A stretch of DNA of 64,000 nt, from positions 190,020 through 254,019 of the forward strand of contig NZ_LMQB01000025.1 in assembly GCF_001424045.1 (NCBI RefSeq), written 5' to 3'. The notes below the pieces were generated by a model. That model was given only the letters and a program-made list of their open reading frames with translations, was not told the origin of the DNA and searched no databases. Below, piece by piece: positions 1 through 8,571 of the stretch. The position numbers and the translations under genes were made by a program. This DNA comes from Rhizobium sp. Leaf371 (GTDB taxonomy: Bacteria > Pseudomonadota > Alphaproteobacteria > Rhizobiales > Rhizobiaceae). Every line of letters begins with the position of its first letter. Positions within the stretch are counted from its first letter, which is position 1.

Positions 1-591
1 ACCGTGGTGCGTGAGGCGATCGCCAGCCTGCGCGCCGATCGTCTGGTGGACACACGCCAGGGTGCCGGCGTCTTCGTGCTGGAGCCTCCGCAGCCGATGA
101 TTCCCGCAGCGCTTTCGCTGCAGAATGTCGATCCGGCGCGCGTCTCCTCCATGATCGAGGTTTTGGAACTCCGAACCGCTGTCGAGGTCGAATCAGCCGG
201 TTTGGCGGCACTTCGTCGCTCCCCGCTTCAGGAAGAGGTCATTCTCGAACGCCATTATGCCGTTCGCGCCTGCCTGGAAGCGGGCACGTCGAGTTCGGAG
301 GCCGACTTCGCGCTCCACCTTGCGATCGCCGAGGCGACGAACAATCCCCGCTTCCGCGATTTCCTGTCGATGATCGGCGCCAGCGTCATTCCGCGCGCCG
401 CTTTGCGGACGGGTGAGGAGGAGGTCGACCAGACAGCCTATCTCAAACTGATCGACGAAGAGCATCGCGCCATCGTGTTCGCCATCTCCAATGGCGACGA
501 GGATGCGGCGCGCGAGGCCATGCGGCGCCATCTGCGCGGCAGCCAGACGCGATACCGCTCCCTGCTGCGCGAGAGCCGCAAAGCTGTATGA
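1..591 (+). CDS. GntR-family (FadR/FCD subfamily) transcriptional regulator, 5' end cut by window edge
   Basis: The frame is open at base 1, so the first part of the DNA-binding domain is missing. The visible 196 residues begin inside a winged helix-turn-helix (VVREAIASLRADRLV, with the wing ending QGAGVFV) and continue into an all-helical FCD ligand domain. Its signature D-F-A-L-H-L-A-I-A-E-A-T-N-N is present, as is a C-terminal M-R-R-H-L; the histidines are usual metal ligands in FCD domains. FCD regulators bind small organic acids and usually repress adjacent catabolic genes. The next gene (KdgD) starts 70 bp downstream on the same strand, so control of the uronate/aldarate genes is the likely job (inference). 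A short CGTC-T-GACG palindrome at 607-615 could be its site, but this is weak. Confidence 0.9.
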   Translation, partial: TVVREAIASLRADRLVDTRQGAGVFVLEPPQPMIPAALSLQNVDPARVSSMIEVLELRTAVEVESAGLAALRRSPLQEEVILERHYAVRACLEAGTSSSEADFALHLAIAEATNNPRFRDFLSMIGASVIPRAALRTGEEEVDQTAYLKLIDEEHRAIVFAISNGDEDAAREAMRRHLRGSQTRYRSLLRESRKAV

Positions 592-613
592 CAGGTTATT
601 GACACCCGTCTGA

Positions 614-1567
<954 letters not shown>

Positions 1568-1568
1568 G

Positions 1569-2717
1569 GTGAAGATCGCGGCCGTCCACACCCATCTTCT
1601 GGAATATCGGCTGCCGACACCGTTCGAAAGCGCGTCGATGCGGTTCGACCGGCGGGCGCATATTCTGGTCGAGGTGGTCTGCGATAACGGCCTCGTCGGC
1701 TGGGGCGAATGCCTCGGCCCTGCCCGGCCGAATGCGGCGGTGGTCAAGGCCTATACGCAATGGCTGATCGGCGCCGATCCGCTGGAGACCGAGAAGATCT
1801 GGGCGGTGCTCTACAATGCGCTGCGCGATCAGGGCCAGCGCGGGCTGGCCATCACGGCCCTCTCCGGCATCGATATCGCGCTCTGGGACATCAAGGGCAA
1901 GCATTTCGGCGTGCCGGTCTCGACCCTGCTCGGCGGCCGCTTCCGCGAGAGCGTCAAGGCCTATGCCACCGGCAGCTTCAAGCGCGACGGCGTCAACCGT
2001 CTGGACGACAACGTCGCCGACATCACCCGCTACCAGCGCGAAGGCTTTCACGCGAGCAAGATCAAGATCGGTTTCGGCGTTTCGGAGGATCTCGCGATCG
2101 TGCGGGCGGTGCGCGATGCGGTCGGCCCGGATTTCCGGATCATGGTCGATGCCAATCACGGTTACGACGCGCTGGATGCCATCCGCTTCGGCAATGCGGC
2201 GGCCGAGCTGGATATCGATTGGTTCGAGGAGCCGGTCGTGCCGGAGCAGCTTGCGGCCTACCGCGAGGTGCGCCATCGCCAGCCGATCCCCGTTGCCGGC
2301 GGCGAGACCTGGCACAGCCGCTGGGGCATGCGCGAACCGATCGAGACCCGCGCGGTCGATATCCTCCAGCCCGATCTCGCCGGCACCGGCGGTTTTACCG
2401 AGGCCCGGCGCATCGCGGATCTCGCAGCGCTTCATGGCGTCCGCGTCGTGCCGCATGTCTGGGGCACGGCCGTGCACATCGCCGCCGCCCTCCAGTTCAT
2501 GGCGGCGATGGTGCCGAGCCCGGTTCGCGTCAACCCGATCGAACCGATCCTCGAGTTCGACCGCACGGAAAATCCCTTCCGGCAGGCGGTGGTCAAGACG
2601 CCGATCGATCATGTCGGCGGCGTGGTCGCCATCCCGGACGGCCCGGGCCTCGGCATCGAGATCGATCGCGACGCGCTCACCGAATACCGCATGCCCGACG
2701 CCGGAAAGGACATATAA
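1569..2717 (+). CDS. gci: D-galactarolactone cycloisomerase (enolase superfamily)
   Basis: A 382-residue mandelate-racemase/muconate-lactonizing-type enzyme. It converts D-galactaro-1,4-lactone to 3-deoxy-2-keto-hexarate in the oxidative galacturonate pathway. The N-terminal capping domain is followed by the barrel with the K-I-K pair (K164, K166), metal ligands in VDAN (D194), FEEP (E220) and GGET (E246), and the catalytic histidine in VPHVWG (H296). The text resembles the Agrobacterium tumefaciens Gci sequence closely along its whole length, as remembered. It starts with GTG two bases after the kdgD stop and ends in a TAATG overlap with the next gene, so it belongs to one tight operon. Confidence 0.92.
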   Translation: MKIAAVHTHLLEYRLPTPFESASMRFDRRAHILVEVVCDNGLVGWGECLGPARPNAAVVKAYTQWLIGADPLETEKIWAVLYNALRDQGQRGLAITALSGIDIALWDIKGKHFGVPVSTLLGGRFRESVKAYATGSFKRDGVNRLDDNVADITRYQREGFHASKIKIGFGVSEDLAIVRAVRDAVGPDFRIMVDANHGYDALDAIRFGNAAAELDIDWFEEPVVPEQLAAYREVRHRQPIPVAGGETWHSRWGMREPIETRAVDILQPDLAGTGGFTEARRIADLAALHGVRVVPHVWGTAVHIAAALQFMAAMVPSPVRVNPIEPILEFDRTENPFRQAVVKTPIDHVGGVVAIPDGPGLGIEIDRDALTEYRMPDAGKDI

Positions 2718-3598
2718 TGCTCGTCAGACCCCTCTCAGGAGCAAAACCGGCGTTCGCGTTTCCCGCGGGTGCGGTCGATGCGCAGATGCATATGTACCTG
2801 CCGGGGTATCCCGCGCTGCCGGGCGGACCGGACCTTCCCGCAGGCAGTCTTCCCGATGCCGATCAGTACCGCGCCTTCATGGCCTGGCTCGGTATCGACC
2901 GCGTCATCATCACGCAGGGCAATGCCCACCAGCGCGACAATGGCAATCTCCTTGCTTGTCTCGATGAAATGGGGGACGTCGCGCGCGGCGTTGCCGTCAT
3001 CGACGAGACAACCAGCGAGAGCGAGCTCGACCGGCTCTCGGCCGCCGGCGTCGTCGGCGTCCGCATCATGGATCTTCCGGGCGGCGCCGTCGGTCTCGAC
3101 GCGCTGGAAGCGGTGGACGCGAAGGCGGCGAGCCGCGGCTGGATGCTGGCCGTCCAGTTCGACGGCAACCGCATCCTCGACCATGCCCCGCGCCTGCAGG
3201 CGTTAAAGTCGCGCTGGGTGTTCGATCACCACGGCAAGTTTTTTGCCGGCGCCATGCCCGATGGCCCCGAGATCACGGCCCTGCGGCAGCTGATGGAGGG
3301 CGGCCGATGCTGGTTCAAATTTGCAGGCGTCTACGAATCCTCCCGCTCCGGCGGTCCGGATTACGCTGACGTGGCCGCGTTCTCGAAGGTTCTGACGGCC
3401 CATGCGCCGGAACGCATCGTCTGGGGAAGCAACTGGCCGCACAATCTGGCGAAGACGCAGGATACCTATCCCGATGACGTCGCCCTGGCGGACACGGTTC
3501 TCGGCTGGATCGGCGACGAAGCCGCCCTTCGTCAGGCGCTGGTCGACAATCCCGAAGAACTCTTCGGCCTTCCCGCATGGCAGGGCAGCCGAACGTAG
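2717..3598 (+). CDS. gli: D-galactarolactone isomerase (amidohydrolase superfamily)
   Basis: A 293-residue amidohydrolase_2-type TIM barrel. Its metal-site beginning VDAQMHMY is a variant of the usual D-x-H-x-H, and further barrel motifs are VFDHHGKF, FKFAGVYE and IVWGSNWPHN. The Agrobacterium homologue interconverts galactaro-1,5- and 1,4-lactones, supplying the 1,4-lactone used by the cycloisomerase encoded just upstream. The ATG overlaps the preceding stop (TAATG). A longer reading frame continues upstream but lies entirely within gci and is rejected. About 60 bp separate it from the TRAP binding protein gene, which has a strong GGAGGAG leader of its own. Confidence 0.9.
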   Translation: MLVRPLSGAKPAFAFPAGAVDAQMHMYLPGYPALPGGPDLPAGSLPDADQYRAFMAWLGIDRVIITQGNAHQRDNGNLLACLDEMGDVARGVAVIDETTSESELDRLSAAGVVGVRIMDLPGGAVGLDALEAVDAKAASRGWMLAVQFDGNRILDHAPRLQALKSRWVFDHHGKFFAGAMPDGPEITALRQLMEGGRCWFKFAGVYESSRSGGPDYADVAAFSKVLTAHAPERIVWGSNWPHNLAKTQDTYPDDVALADTVLGWIGDEAALRQALVDNPEELFGLPAWQGSRT

Positions 3599-3660
3599 GA
3601 TCGATCGTCCGTTCGGCAGTGGAGTGCCGGACGATTCTTTAAAAAAGTGGAGGAGAACAC

Positions 3661-4635
3661 ATGAACATCGCAAGCAAGTTGATCATGGCGCTGGGCATCG
3701 CCCTCGCCGCATCGACCGCACAGGCGCAGGAAATCACCCTGCGCTCGGCGGACATCCATCCGGATGGCTATCCGACCGTCGAGGCGGTCAAATACATGGG
3801 CCAGCTGGTCTCTGAACGGTCCAATGGCCGCATCAAGATCGAGGTGTCCAACAATGCCGTGCTCGGCAACGAGAAGGACACGATCGAGCAGACCCGTTTC
3901 GGCGTCATCGACTTGAACCGCGTTAACGCAGCGCCGTTCAACAACCTGGTGCCGGAAACCACGGTGCTCGGCCTGCCCTTCCTGTTCCGCTCCACCGAGC
4001 ATATGCATCACACGGTCGATGGACCGATCGGCGAGGAAGTGCTCAAGGCCTTCGAGCCGCACGGTCTCGTCGGTCTGGCCTTCTACGATAGCGGCGCCCG
4101 CTCCTTCTACACGACGAAGAAGCCGATCGAGAAACTGGACGATCTCAAGGGCATGAAGATCCGCGTCCAGCAGTCCGACCTCTGGATCGCCATGATGCAG
4201 GCCTTCGGTGCCAACCCGACGCCGATGCCGATGGGCGAAGTCTACTCGTCGCTGGAAACCGGCGTCGTGGATGGTGCCGAGAACAACTGGCCGTCCTACG
4301 AGTCCGCGCGCCACTACGAAGTTGCCAAGAACTACACGCTGACCGAACATTCCCTCAATCCCGAAATCCTGGTCATGTCCAAGATTTCCTGGGACAAGCT
4401 GACCCCCGAAGATCAGACGCTGCTGCGTCAGGCCGCGAAAGACTCCGTCGGCAAGATGCGGGAACTCTGGACGGCGCGTGAAAAGGCATCCGAGGAAAAG
4501 GTCCGCGCGGCCGGCAACAACATCATCAAGGTCGACAAGAAGCCCTTCGCCGATGCGATGAAGCCCGTCTACGACCGCTTCGTCACCGATCCCGCCATGA
4601 AGGACCTGCTCGAGCGCGTCCAGGCCGTTCAATAA
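3661..4635 (+). CDS. TRAP transporter substrate-binding protein, DctP family
   Basis: A 324-residue periplasmic binding protein with a cleavable signal peptide (MNIASKLIMALGIALAASTAQA, cut before QE). It has the DctP fold: IKIEV and LGNEKD in the first lobe, the carboxylate-binding arginine region around LKGMKIRVQQS, and EVYSSLETGVVDGAENN in the hinge. Such proteins deliver organic acids to the DctQM membrane complex with Na+ or H+ coupling. Position directly after galactarate-pathway enzymes suggests a uronate or aldarate substrate; the Agrobacterium GaaPQM galacturonate system has this layout (inference). A GGAGGAGAACAC leader precedes the ATG. A strong hairpin follows the stop. Confidence 0.92.
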   Translation: MNIASKLIMALGIALAASTAQAQEITLRSADIHPDGYPTVEAVKYMGQLVSERSNGRIKIEVSNNAVLGNEKDTIEQTRFGVIDLNRVNAAPFNNLVPETTVLGLPFLFRSTEHMHHTVDGPIGEEVLKAFEPHGLVGLAFYDSGARSFYTTKKPIEKLDDLKGMKIRVQQSDLWIAMMQAFGANPTPMPMGEVYSSLETGVVDGAENNWPSYESARHYEVAKNYTLTEHSLNPEILVMSKISWDKLTPEDQTLLRQAAKDSVGKMRELWTAREKASEEKVRAAGNNIIKVDKKPFADAMKPVYDRFVTDPAMKDLLERVQAVQ

Positions 4636-4646
4636 CATCCGCTAAC

Positions 4647-4671
4647 GACAGGCCCCGTCTCGGGGCCTGTC
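4647..4671 (+). other. intercistronic hairpin after dctP-type gene
   Basis: GACAGGCCCC and GGGGCCTGTC pair perfectly around a five-base loop, 11 bp after the binding-protein stop and about 50 bp before the DctQ-type gene. There is no T-run after it, so a role in stabilising the binding-protein mRNA or partly attenuating read-through fits better than full termination. Confidence 0.75.
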
Positions 4672-4722
4672 GTCGCACGTGCCGGCGCGGGCATTTCACC
4701 GGCTCATTGGGAGGACTCTGCA

Positions 4723-5244
4723 ATGCGGCATTTCATGTCGTCTGTGCGGCCCATTCTGGCCGCGCTCAACCGGACGGCGCTCTATCTCGCCGGTCTCGGT
4801 ATCATCGTGATGACGTTGATCATCGGCTGGCAGGTTTTCGGACGCTATGTCCTCAACGACACGCCGAGCTGGTCGGAGCCGCTGTCGCTGCACCTCATGT
4901 CGTGGTTCATTCTCCTCGGGGCTGCCGTCGGCGTGCGCGAAAGCGTGCATCTCGGGCTCGATCTCGTGCACCACATGGTGTCGCCCGCCATCCAGAAAGT
5001 GATGGACCAGATCAGTCTCGGCCTGATCACCCTCTTTGGCATCGCCATGGCCTATTATGCGATCCTTCTGGCCGCCGGCACATGGAGCGCCCGCATTCCG
5101 GTTCTCGGCTGGCCGGGCGGGGTCGATTTCTTTCCCATGATCGTCGGCGGCGTGCTGATCGCCTTGTTTGCGGCGGAACGCTTCGTCGATGTCTCGCTCG
5201 GCCAGGAAGTCACCGACGTCGTCGTGCTGACGGAGGTCGCATAA
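4723..5244 (+). CDS. TRAP transporter small permease, DctQ family
   Basis: 173 residues with four predicted membrane helices (about 20-40, 55-73, 95-117 and 135-155). It has the DctQ motif W-Q-V-F-G-R-Y-V-L-N-D-T-P-S-W-S-E in the first third. DctQ subunits form the scaffold of the permease and pair with the large DctM subunit. The stop overlaps the start of the DctM-type gene (TAATG). It lies in the same operon as the binding protein and the galactarolactone enzymes. Confidence 0.92.
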   Translation: MRHFMSSVRPILAALNRTALYLAGLGIIVMTLIIGWQVFGRYVLNDTPSWSEPLSLHLMSWFILLGAAVGVRESVHLGLDLVHHMVSPAIQKVMDQISLGLITLFGIAMAYYAILLAAGTWSARIPVLGWPGGVDFFPMIVGGVLIALFAAERFVDVSLGQEVTDVVVLTEVA

Positions 5245-6524
5245 TGGCTTACACCATCCTTTTCGGCACCTTCGTCGTTTTGATGTTCATCGGCATGCCG
5301 ATCGCCTTCTGCCTCGGCATCGCCTCGGTCGCCACGGTGCTCTACATGGGCCTGCCGCCCATCGTCGTGTTCCAGCAGATGAATTCCGGCATGAACGTCT
5401 TTGCCATGATGGCGATCCCGTTCTTCATCTTTGCCGGCGACCTCATGGTGCGCGGCGGTATCGCTAACCGGCTGATCCGGTTCGCCGCAGGCCTCGTCGG
5501 CCACCTCAAGGGCGGTCTTGGCCAGGTCAACATCGTGGCATCGACCCTCTTCGGCGGCATCTCCGGATCGGCCGTCGCCGATGCCTCGGCGGTCGGCGGA
5601 CTGATGATCCCGCAGATGGCCGCGCGCGGCTACGACCGCGGCTATGCGGTCAACGTCACGGTGAACGCCGCGATCATCGCCCTGATGATCCCGCCCTCGC
5701 ACAACATGATCCTCTATTCGATCGCTGCCGGCGGTAACGTCTCGGTCGCCGATCTCTTCACCGCCGGCATCATTCCAGGCATGCTGCTTGCCGGTGCCCT
5801 GATGATCACCGCCTATATCGTCGCCCGCCGCCGCGGCTACCCTTCGGAGCCGTTCCCCGGGTTCTCGAGGCTCGGCTATTACCTGCTTGCGTCCTTCCCC
5901 GGCCTGCTCCTGATCGGCATCATCTTCGGCGGCGTGCGCTCCGGCGTCTTCACGGCGACGGAAAGCTCGTGCATCGCGGTGCTCTATGCCTTCCTCGTCG
6001 CCACCCTCGTCTATCGCGAACTCGACTGGGCCGGCTTCATCGAGGCGGTGCTCGGTGCGGCGCGCACCACCTCCATGGTGCTGCTCGTCATCGGCACGGC
6101 GGCGGCCTTCGGCTGGCTGATGGCCTTCCTGCAGGTTCAGACCCTGATGATCGGTGCGATCAGCGCGATCTCCGACAATCCGATCATCGTCCTCCTGGTC
6201 ATCAACATCATCCTGCTGCTGCTCGGGACCTTCATGGACATGGCGCCGATGGTGATCATCGCGACGCCCGTTCTCCTGCCCGTCGTCAAGGCGTTCGGCG
6301 TTGATCCGGTGCATTTCGGCGTGGTGATGATCCTCAATGCCGGGATCGGCCTGAACACGCCGCCGGTGGGGACCGTGCTCTTTGTCGGCTGCGCCGTCGG
6401 CGGCATTTCGATCCGGGAAGCGATGAAGACGATCTGGCCCTTCTTCGGTGCCAGCGTCGCGGTGCTGCTGCTGGTCACGTACATTCCCGCCCTCTCGCTC
6501 TGGCTGCCGGCCGTGTTCCGGTAA
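5244..6524 (+). CDS. TRAP transporter large permease, DctM family
   Basis: A 426-residue, roughly 12-helix membrane protein of the DctM family, the subunit that forms the transport path. Typical signatures are GMPIAFCLGIAS, the FIFAGDLMVRGG stretch, STLFGGISGSAVADASAVGG in the first inverted repeat and LGTFMDMAPMVIIATPVLLP in the second. The ATG overlaps the DctQ-type stop. A longer frame extends upstream through the DctQ-type gene but is not the protein start. An intrinsic terminator follows at 6552-6584, closing the uronate operon. Confidence 0.93.
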   Translation: MAYTILFGTFVVLMFIGMPIAFCLGIASVATVLYMGLPPIVVFQQMNSGMNVFAMMAIPFFIFAGDLMVRGGIANRLIRFAAGLVGHLKGGLGQVNIVASTLFGGISGSAVADASAVGGLMIPQMAARGYDRGYAVNVTVNAAIIALMIPPSHNMILYSIAAGGNVSVADLFTAGIIPGMLLAGALMITAYIVARRRGYPSEPFPGFSRLGYYLLASFPGLLLIGIIFGGVRSGVFTATESSCIAVLYAFLVATLVYRELDWAGFIEAVLGAARTTSMVLLVIGTAAAFGWLMAFLQVQTLMIGAISAISDNPIIVLLVINIILLLLGTFMDMAPMVIIATPVLLPVVKAFGVDPVHFGVVMILNAGIGLNTPPVGTVLFVGCAVGGISIREAMKTIWPFFGASVAVLLLVTYIPALSLWLPAVFR

Positions 6525-6551
6525 GCGTTTCACGCGGACAGTATTGCAACG

Positions 6552-6584
6552 AACGCCCTGCATCGCACCGATGCGGGGCGTTTT
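6552..6584 (+). terminator. intrinsic terminator of the uronate/TRAP operon
   Basis: AACGCCC and GGGCGTT, continued by GCATCG and CGATGC, form a long stem with a three-base loop followed by TTTT. It lies 28 bp after the DctM-type stop and separates this operon from the opposing small-RNA array. Confidence 0.8.
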
Positions 6585-6655
6585 CGGGTTGGGCATCTGC
6601 ACGCCCGCTTGCTGGCGAGCAACGTGCGGAGCCAAAATTTCGGGAACACCAGAAA

Positions 6656-6816
6656 CGGAAAAAGCCTGCTGCGGGAGGAGGTGCAGCAGGCTTTTCCGAA
6701 TATACCGAACACGGGCTGGGAGGAGGAGAGCCGGTGTTCGAACAGACGTCCCTGGGAGGAGGACGGGATCGTCTGAGGAACGAAGCTTTGCGGGAGGAGG
6801 TGCATCGCTTCGTTGG
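6656..6816 (-). ncRNA. tandem CCUCCUCCC-loop small RNA (cuckoo / CcsR-like), array 1
   Basis: Four consecutive stem-loops, each displaying GGGAGGAGG on the + strand, that is CCUCCUCCC (an anti-Shine-Dalgarno sequence) in the loop of a - strand RNA. Loop motifs are at 6792-6800, 6754-6762, 6718-6726 and 6673-6681. The last stem (AAAAGCCTGCTGC with GCAGCAGGCTTTT) ends in a U-run when read on the - strand, so it doubles as the terminator and fixes the strand. A TATACT box at 6822-6827 suggests a start near 6816 and an RNA of about 160 nt. Loops of this type define the alphaproteobacterial cuckoo RNA family; members studied in Rhodobacter (CcsR1-4) are stress-induced. Boundaries are estimates. 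Confidence 0.82.
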
Positions 6817-6821
6817 TGCCG

Positions 6822-6868
6822 AGTATACGGATCTCTGCCGGACTTCCCAGAGACGTCTTTGCAGTGCA
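6822..6868 (-). promoter_or_regulatory. putative promoter and upstream element of small-RNA array 1
   Basis: Read on the - strand: a TATACT -10-like box, then seven bases, then CCAAC at the likely start. No recognisable TTGACA -35 is present at the right distance. About 31 bp upstream of the -10 is TGCACTGCAA (6859-6868 as TTGCAGTGCA on +), whose core TGCA-N-TGCA is palindromic. The same arrangement precedes array 2, which supports an activator-dependent promoter. Confidence 0.5.
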
Positions 6869-6907
6869 GCCATGCGGTAGAAGCAGGTCTGGAACGAGGA
6901 TCCGCTG

Positions 6908-7879
6908 TCAGGCGCGAAACCGGTCGAAGGCCGTCAGCCGGCGCATCGGCGGTTCCGCTTCCGCATAGCGATAGATCTCGTTGCGCAGGAAACGCAGTTC
7001 CTCATCGACGGCCTCTTCGGCGATCTCGATCCACCAGGACTTCGGGCGTCCGTCGCTGCCATCCGCCCAGCGATAGCCCCGCGCCTTCAGGTGATCCTTC
7101 ATATCGAAGGGGCTATGTTCGGCATAGATCCGGACACGGCTGACCTGGCTCGCCTGATGCAGCTCGCAAAAGGCCGTGGGCACGCCATCGACAGCACGGT
7201 CGAGGACTTCGAGAAGCGCAAAGCAATCGTCCACCGCCCTATGGCCTTCGTGGAAGAACCCGGCCTGGCCGATGAGATAGCCGAGCTTGCTGCCCTCATA
7301 GCCGCGGGCCGACCAGCCGACCTCCGCATTCGAGCAGGCCCAGGCCTTGCGGCCGAAGAGCGGATGGAAGGTCTCGCAGAAGGGGCGATCGAAGGCTGCG
7401 TTGTGCGCGATGATCAGATCTGCGGGCGCGATCATCGCTTCCAGAGCAGGGATATCGATCTCCTGCCCGGCAACCATCTCGTCGGTGATGCCGGTGAGAC
7501 GGGTAATCTCGGGCGGAATGGCGGCGAGAGGTTGCCGAAGACCGCCGAAAACGCCGGAGACGTCGCCGATCGCGCCGGCCTCGTTGTAGGTGAAGGCGAT
7601 CGCACCGATCTCGATAATTTCGTTGCGGCGATGATCGAGGCCCGTCGTCTCCGTGTCGAGGATGACGCCGCGCAGCGGGAAGCCGGGACGAAGCACGCTT
7701 GCGACGGCGCGCGGCTCCAGCTTGCGCAGGACCCTGTAGCGTCCGGTCCCCGTCAGGTGCTCGACGAGGTTGGCCTCGGCGACCGGGCCTGTCGGAACCG
7801 CGGCCGGCCGCGCGCGCCGCGTTGCCGGTCGTGTCGTTTCGTGCGCCTCATGCGCAAACATGTCGAACTGCACTGCCAT
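6908..7879 (-). CDS. DnaQ-like 3'-5' exonuclease (DEDDh family)
   Basis: A 323-residue protein with the three exonuclease motifs of DnaQ/epsilon-type nucleases: ILDTETTGLDH (Exo I, D and E ligands), IAHNAAFDRPF (Exo II) and HRAVDDC (Exo III, DEDDh type) in the middle of the chain. The C-terminal third (SRVRIYAEHSPFDMKDHLKARGYRW) resembles a small domain found in rhizobial 'DNA polymerase III epsilon-like' proteins. It probably acts in DNA repair or nucleic-acid turnover; whether it joins a polymerase is unknown. The chosen ATG (MAVQFDMFAHE) has a GAGGCAG leader; the open frame extends 26 codons further upstream without a better site. It is transcribed divergently from the next small gene. Confidence 0.85.
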   Translation of the reverse strand: MAVQFDMFAHEAHETTRPATRRARPAAVPTGPVAEANLVEHLTGTGRYRVLRKLEPRAVASVLRPGFPLRGVILDTETTGLDHRRNEIIEIGAIAFTYNEAGAIGDVSGVFGGLRQPLAAIPPEITRLTGITDEMVAGQEIDIPALEAMIAPADLIIAHNAAFDRPFCETFHPLFGRKAWACSNAEVGWSARGYEGSKLGYLIGQAGFFHEGHRAVDDCFALLEVLDRAVDGVPTAFCELHQASQVSRVRIYAEHSPFDMKDHLKARGYRWADGSDGRPKSWWIEIAEEAVDEELRFLRNEIYRYAEAEPPMRRLTAFDRFRA

Positions 7880-7994
7880 TGCCTGCCTCATCTGCCGATC
7901 GACCGGGGCGAAGACACCCGCTTGTTCTTTGAGTCTATGCGGACTCGCAGAGACCATTATAACGTCACGAAAGACTCACGTCAGGAGGAAGCCC

Positions 7995-8201
7995 TTGGAA
8001 ACCACTGAAATCGGCAGCCGCAGCGATTTTGCGCTTTGGGCGATCCAGCGCGCGCAGGAGATCGTCACCAGCGAGGGTGCTGCCTTCGCCATTGCCGCGC
8101 GCGACATGAACGAGGAGGCTCTGGCGGCAACCGCCGCAGCGCTGGGCACGGCCATTTCCGAAGCGATGCTCGAAGTGTTCGACGGTCTGATCGGCGATTG
8201 A
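7995..8201 (+). CDS. small hypothetical protein, 68 aa, TTG start
   Basis: I do not recognise a family. The frame begins with TTG six bases after a perfect AGGAGG (7983-7988), which decides the start over the longer open frame running upstream through the divergent exonuclease gene. The product is alanine-rich, acidic and predicted all-helical (DFALWAIQRAQEIV, EEALAATAAALGTAIS), with no membrane segment or signal peptide. Helix content and composition are vaguely phasin-like, but this is not enough for a call. It stands alone between a divergent neighbour and a small membrane protein gene. Confidence 0.6.
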   Translation: METTEIGSRSDFALWAIQRAQEIVTSEGAAFAIAARDMNEEALAATAAALGTAISEAMLEVFDGLIGD

Positions 8202-8341
8202 CGAAGCTGAACCGCACCTATCCGTAAGTTTCCATCGATTTCAGTCGGATACGCCCTTCCCTTCACAGGGAACCGCTATATCTCCCTAACAAGCGTCCAG
8301 GAGGCATTTCCCGGAGGCCTTTTATGTAAGGAGTTGGGGTT

Positions 8342-8509
8342 ATGGGAAGTTCTGCACTGATCAGCATTCTGATCACGTTTCTCGTCGTCGTTCTGGTTCT
8401 CTATCTCGTCGCGCGCCTGCCGATCGATGGTCGTGCCAAGCAGATCGTCCAGATCATCGTCATCATCATCGGCATCATCTCGCTGCTGAAGTATCTCGCT
8501 GTATTCTAG
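8342..8509 (+). CDS. small membrane protein, Thivi_2564-like, 55 aa
   Basis: The gene starts at ATG with a TAAGGAG leader about ten bases upstream and ends TAG. The product has two hydrophobic segments, about residues 5-24 and 36-54, separated by the polar turn RLPIDGRAKQ, a hairpin membrane topology. Small two-helix proteins with this L-P-I-D-G-x-x-K-Q-I turn are annotated in many proteobacteria as Thivi_2564 family membrane proteins of unknown function (recognised from memory). A hairpin terminator follows. Confidence 0.7.
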   Translation: MGSSALISILITFLVVVLVLYLVARLPIDGRAKQIVQIIVIIIGIISLLKYLAVF

Positions 8510-8533
8510 GCGACGGACGATCGACAGGATTAC

Positions 8534-8564
8534 ACAGGCTCGGCGTCTCGCCGGGCCTGTTTTC
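8534..8564 (+). terminator. intrinsic terminator between converging genes
   Basis: ACAGGCTCGGCG and CGCCGGGCCTGT pair with one mismatch around a three-base loop, followed by TTTC. It lies between the small membrane protein gene (+) and the end of the siderophore-interacting protein gene (-), and could serve both. Confidence 0.75.
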
Positions 8565-8571
8565 GTTGGTG

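Noticed and set aside
5055..6635. Open frame of 526 codons on the - strand, rich in D, H and R
   Set aside because: It lies opposite the DctM-type gene and its composition mirrors hydrophobic codons read backwards; no protein family recognised.
6660..6815. CRISPR-like spacing of GGGAGGAGG units
   Set aside because: Units are only 9 bp, spacing is irregular (about 36-45 bp), each sits in its own hairpin loop and no cas genes are nearby. A small-RNA array explains them.
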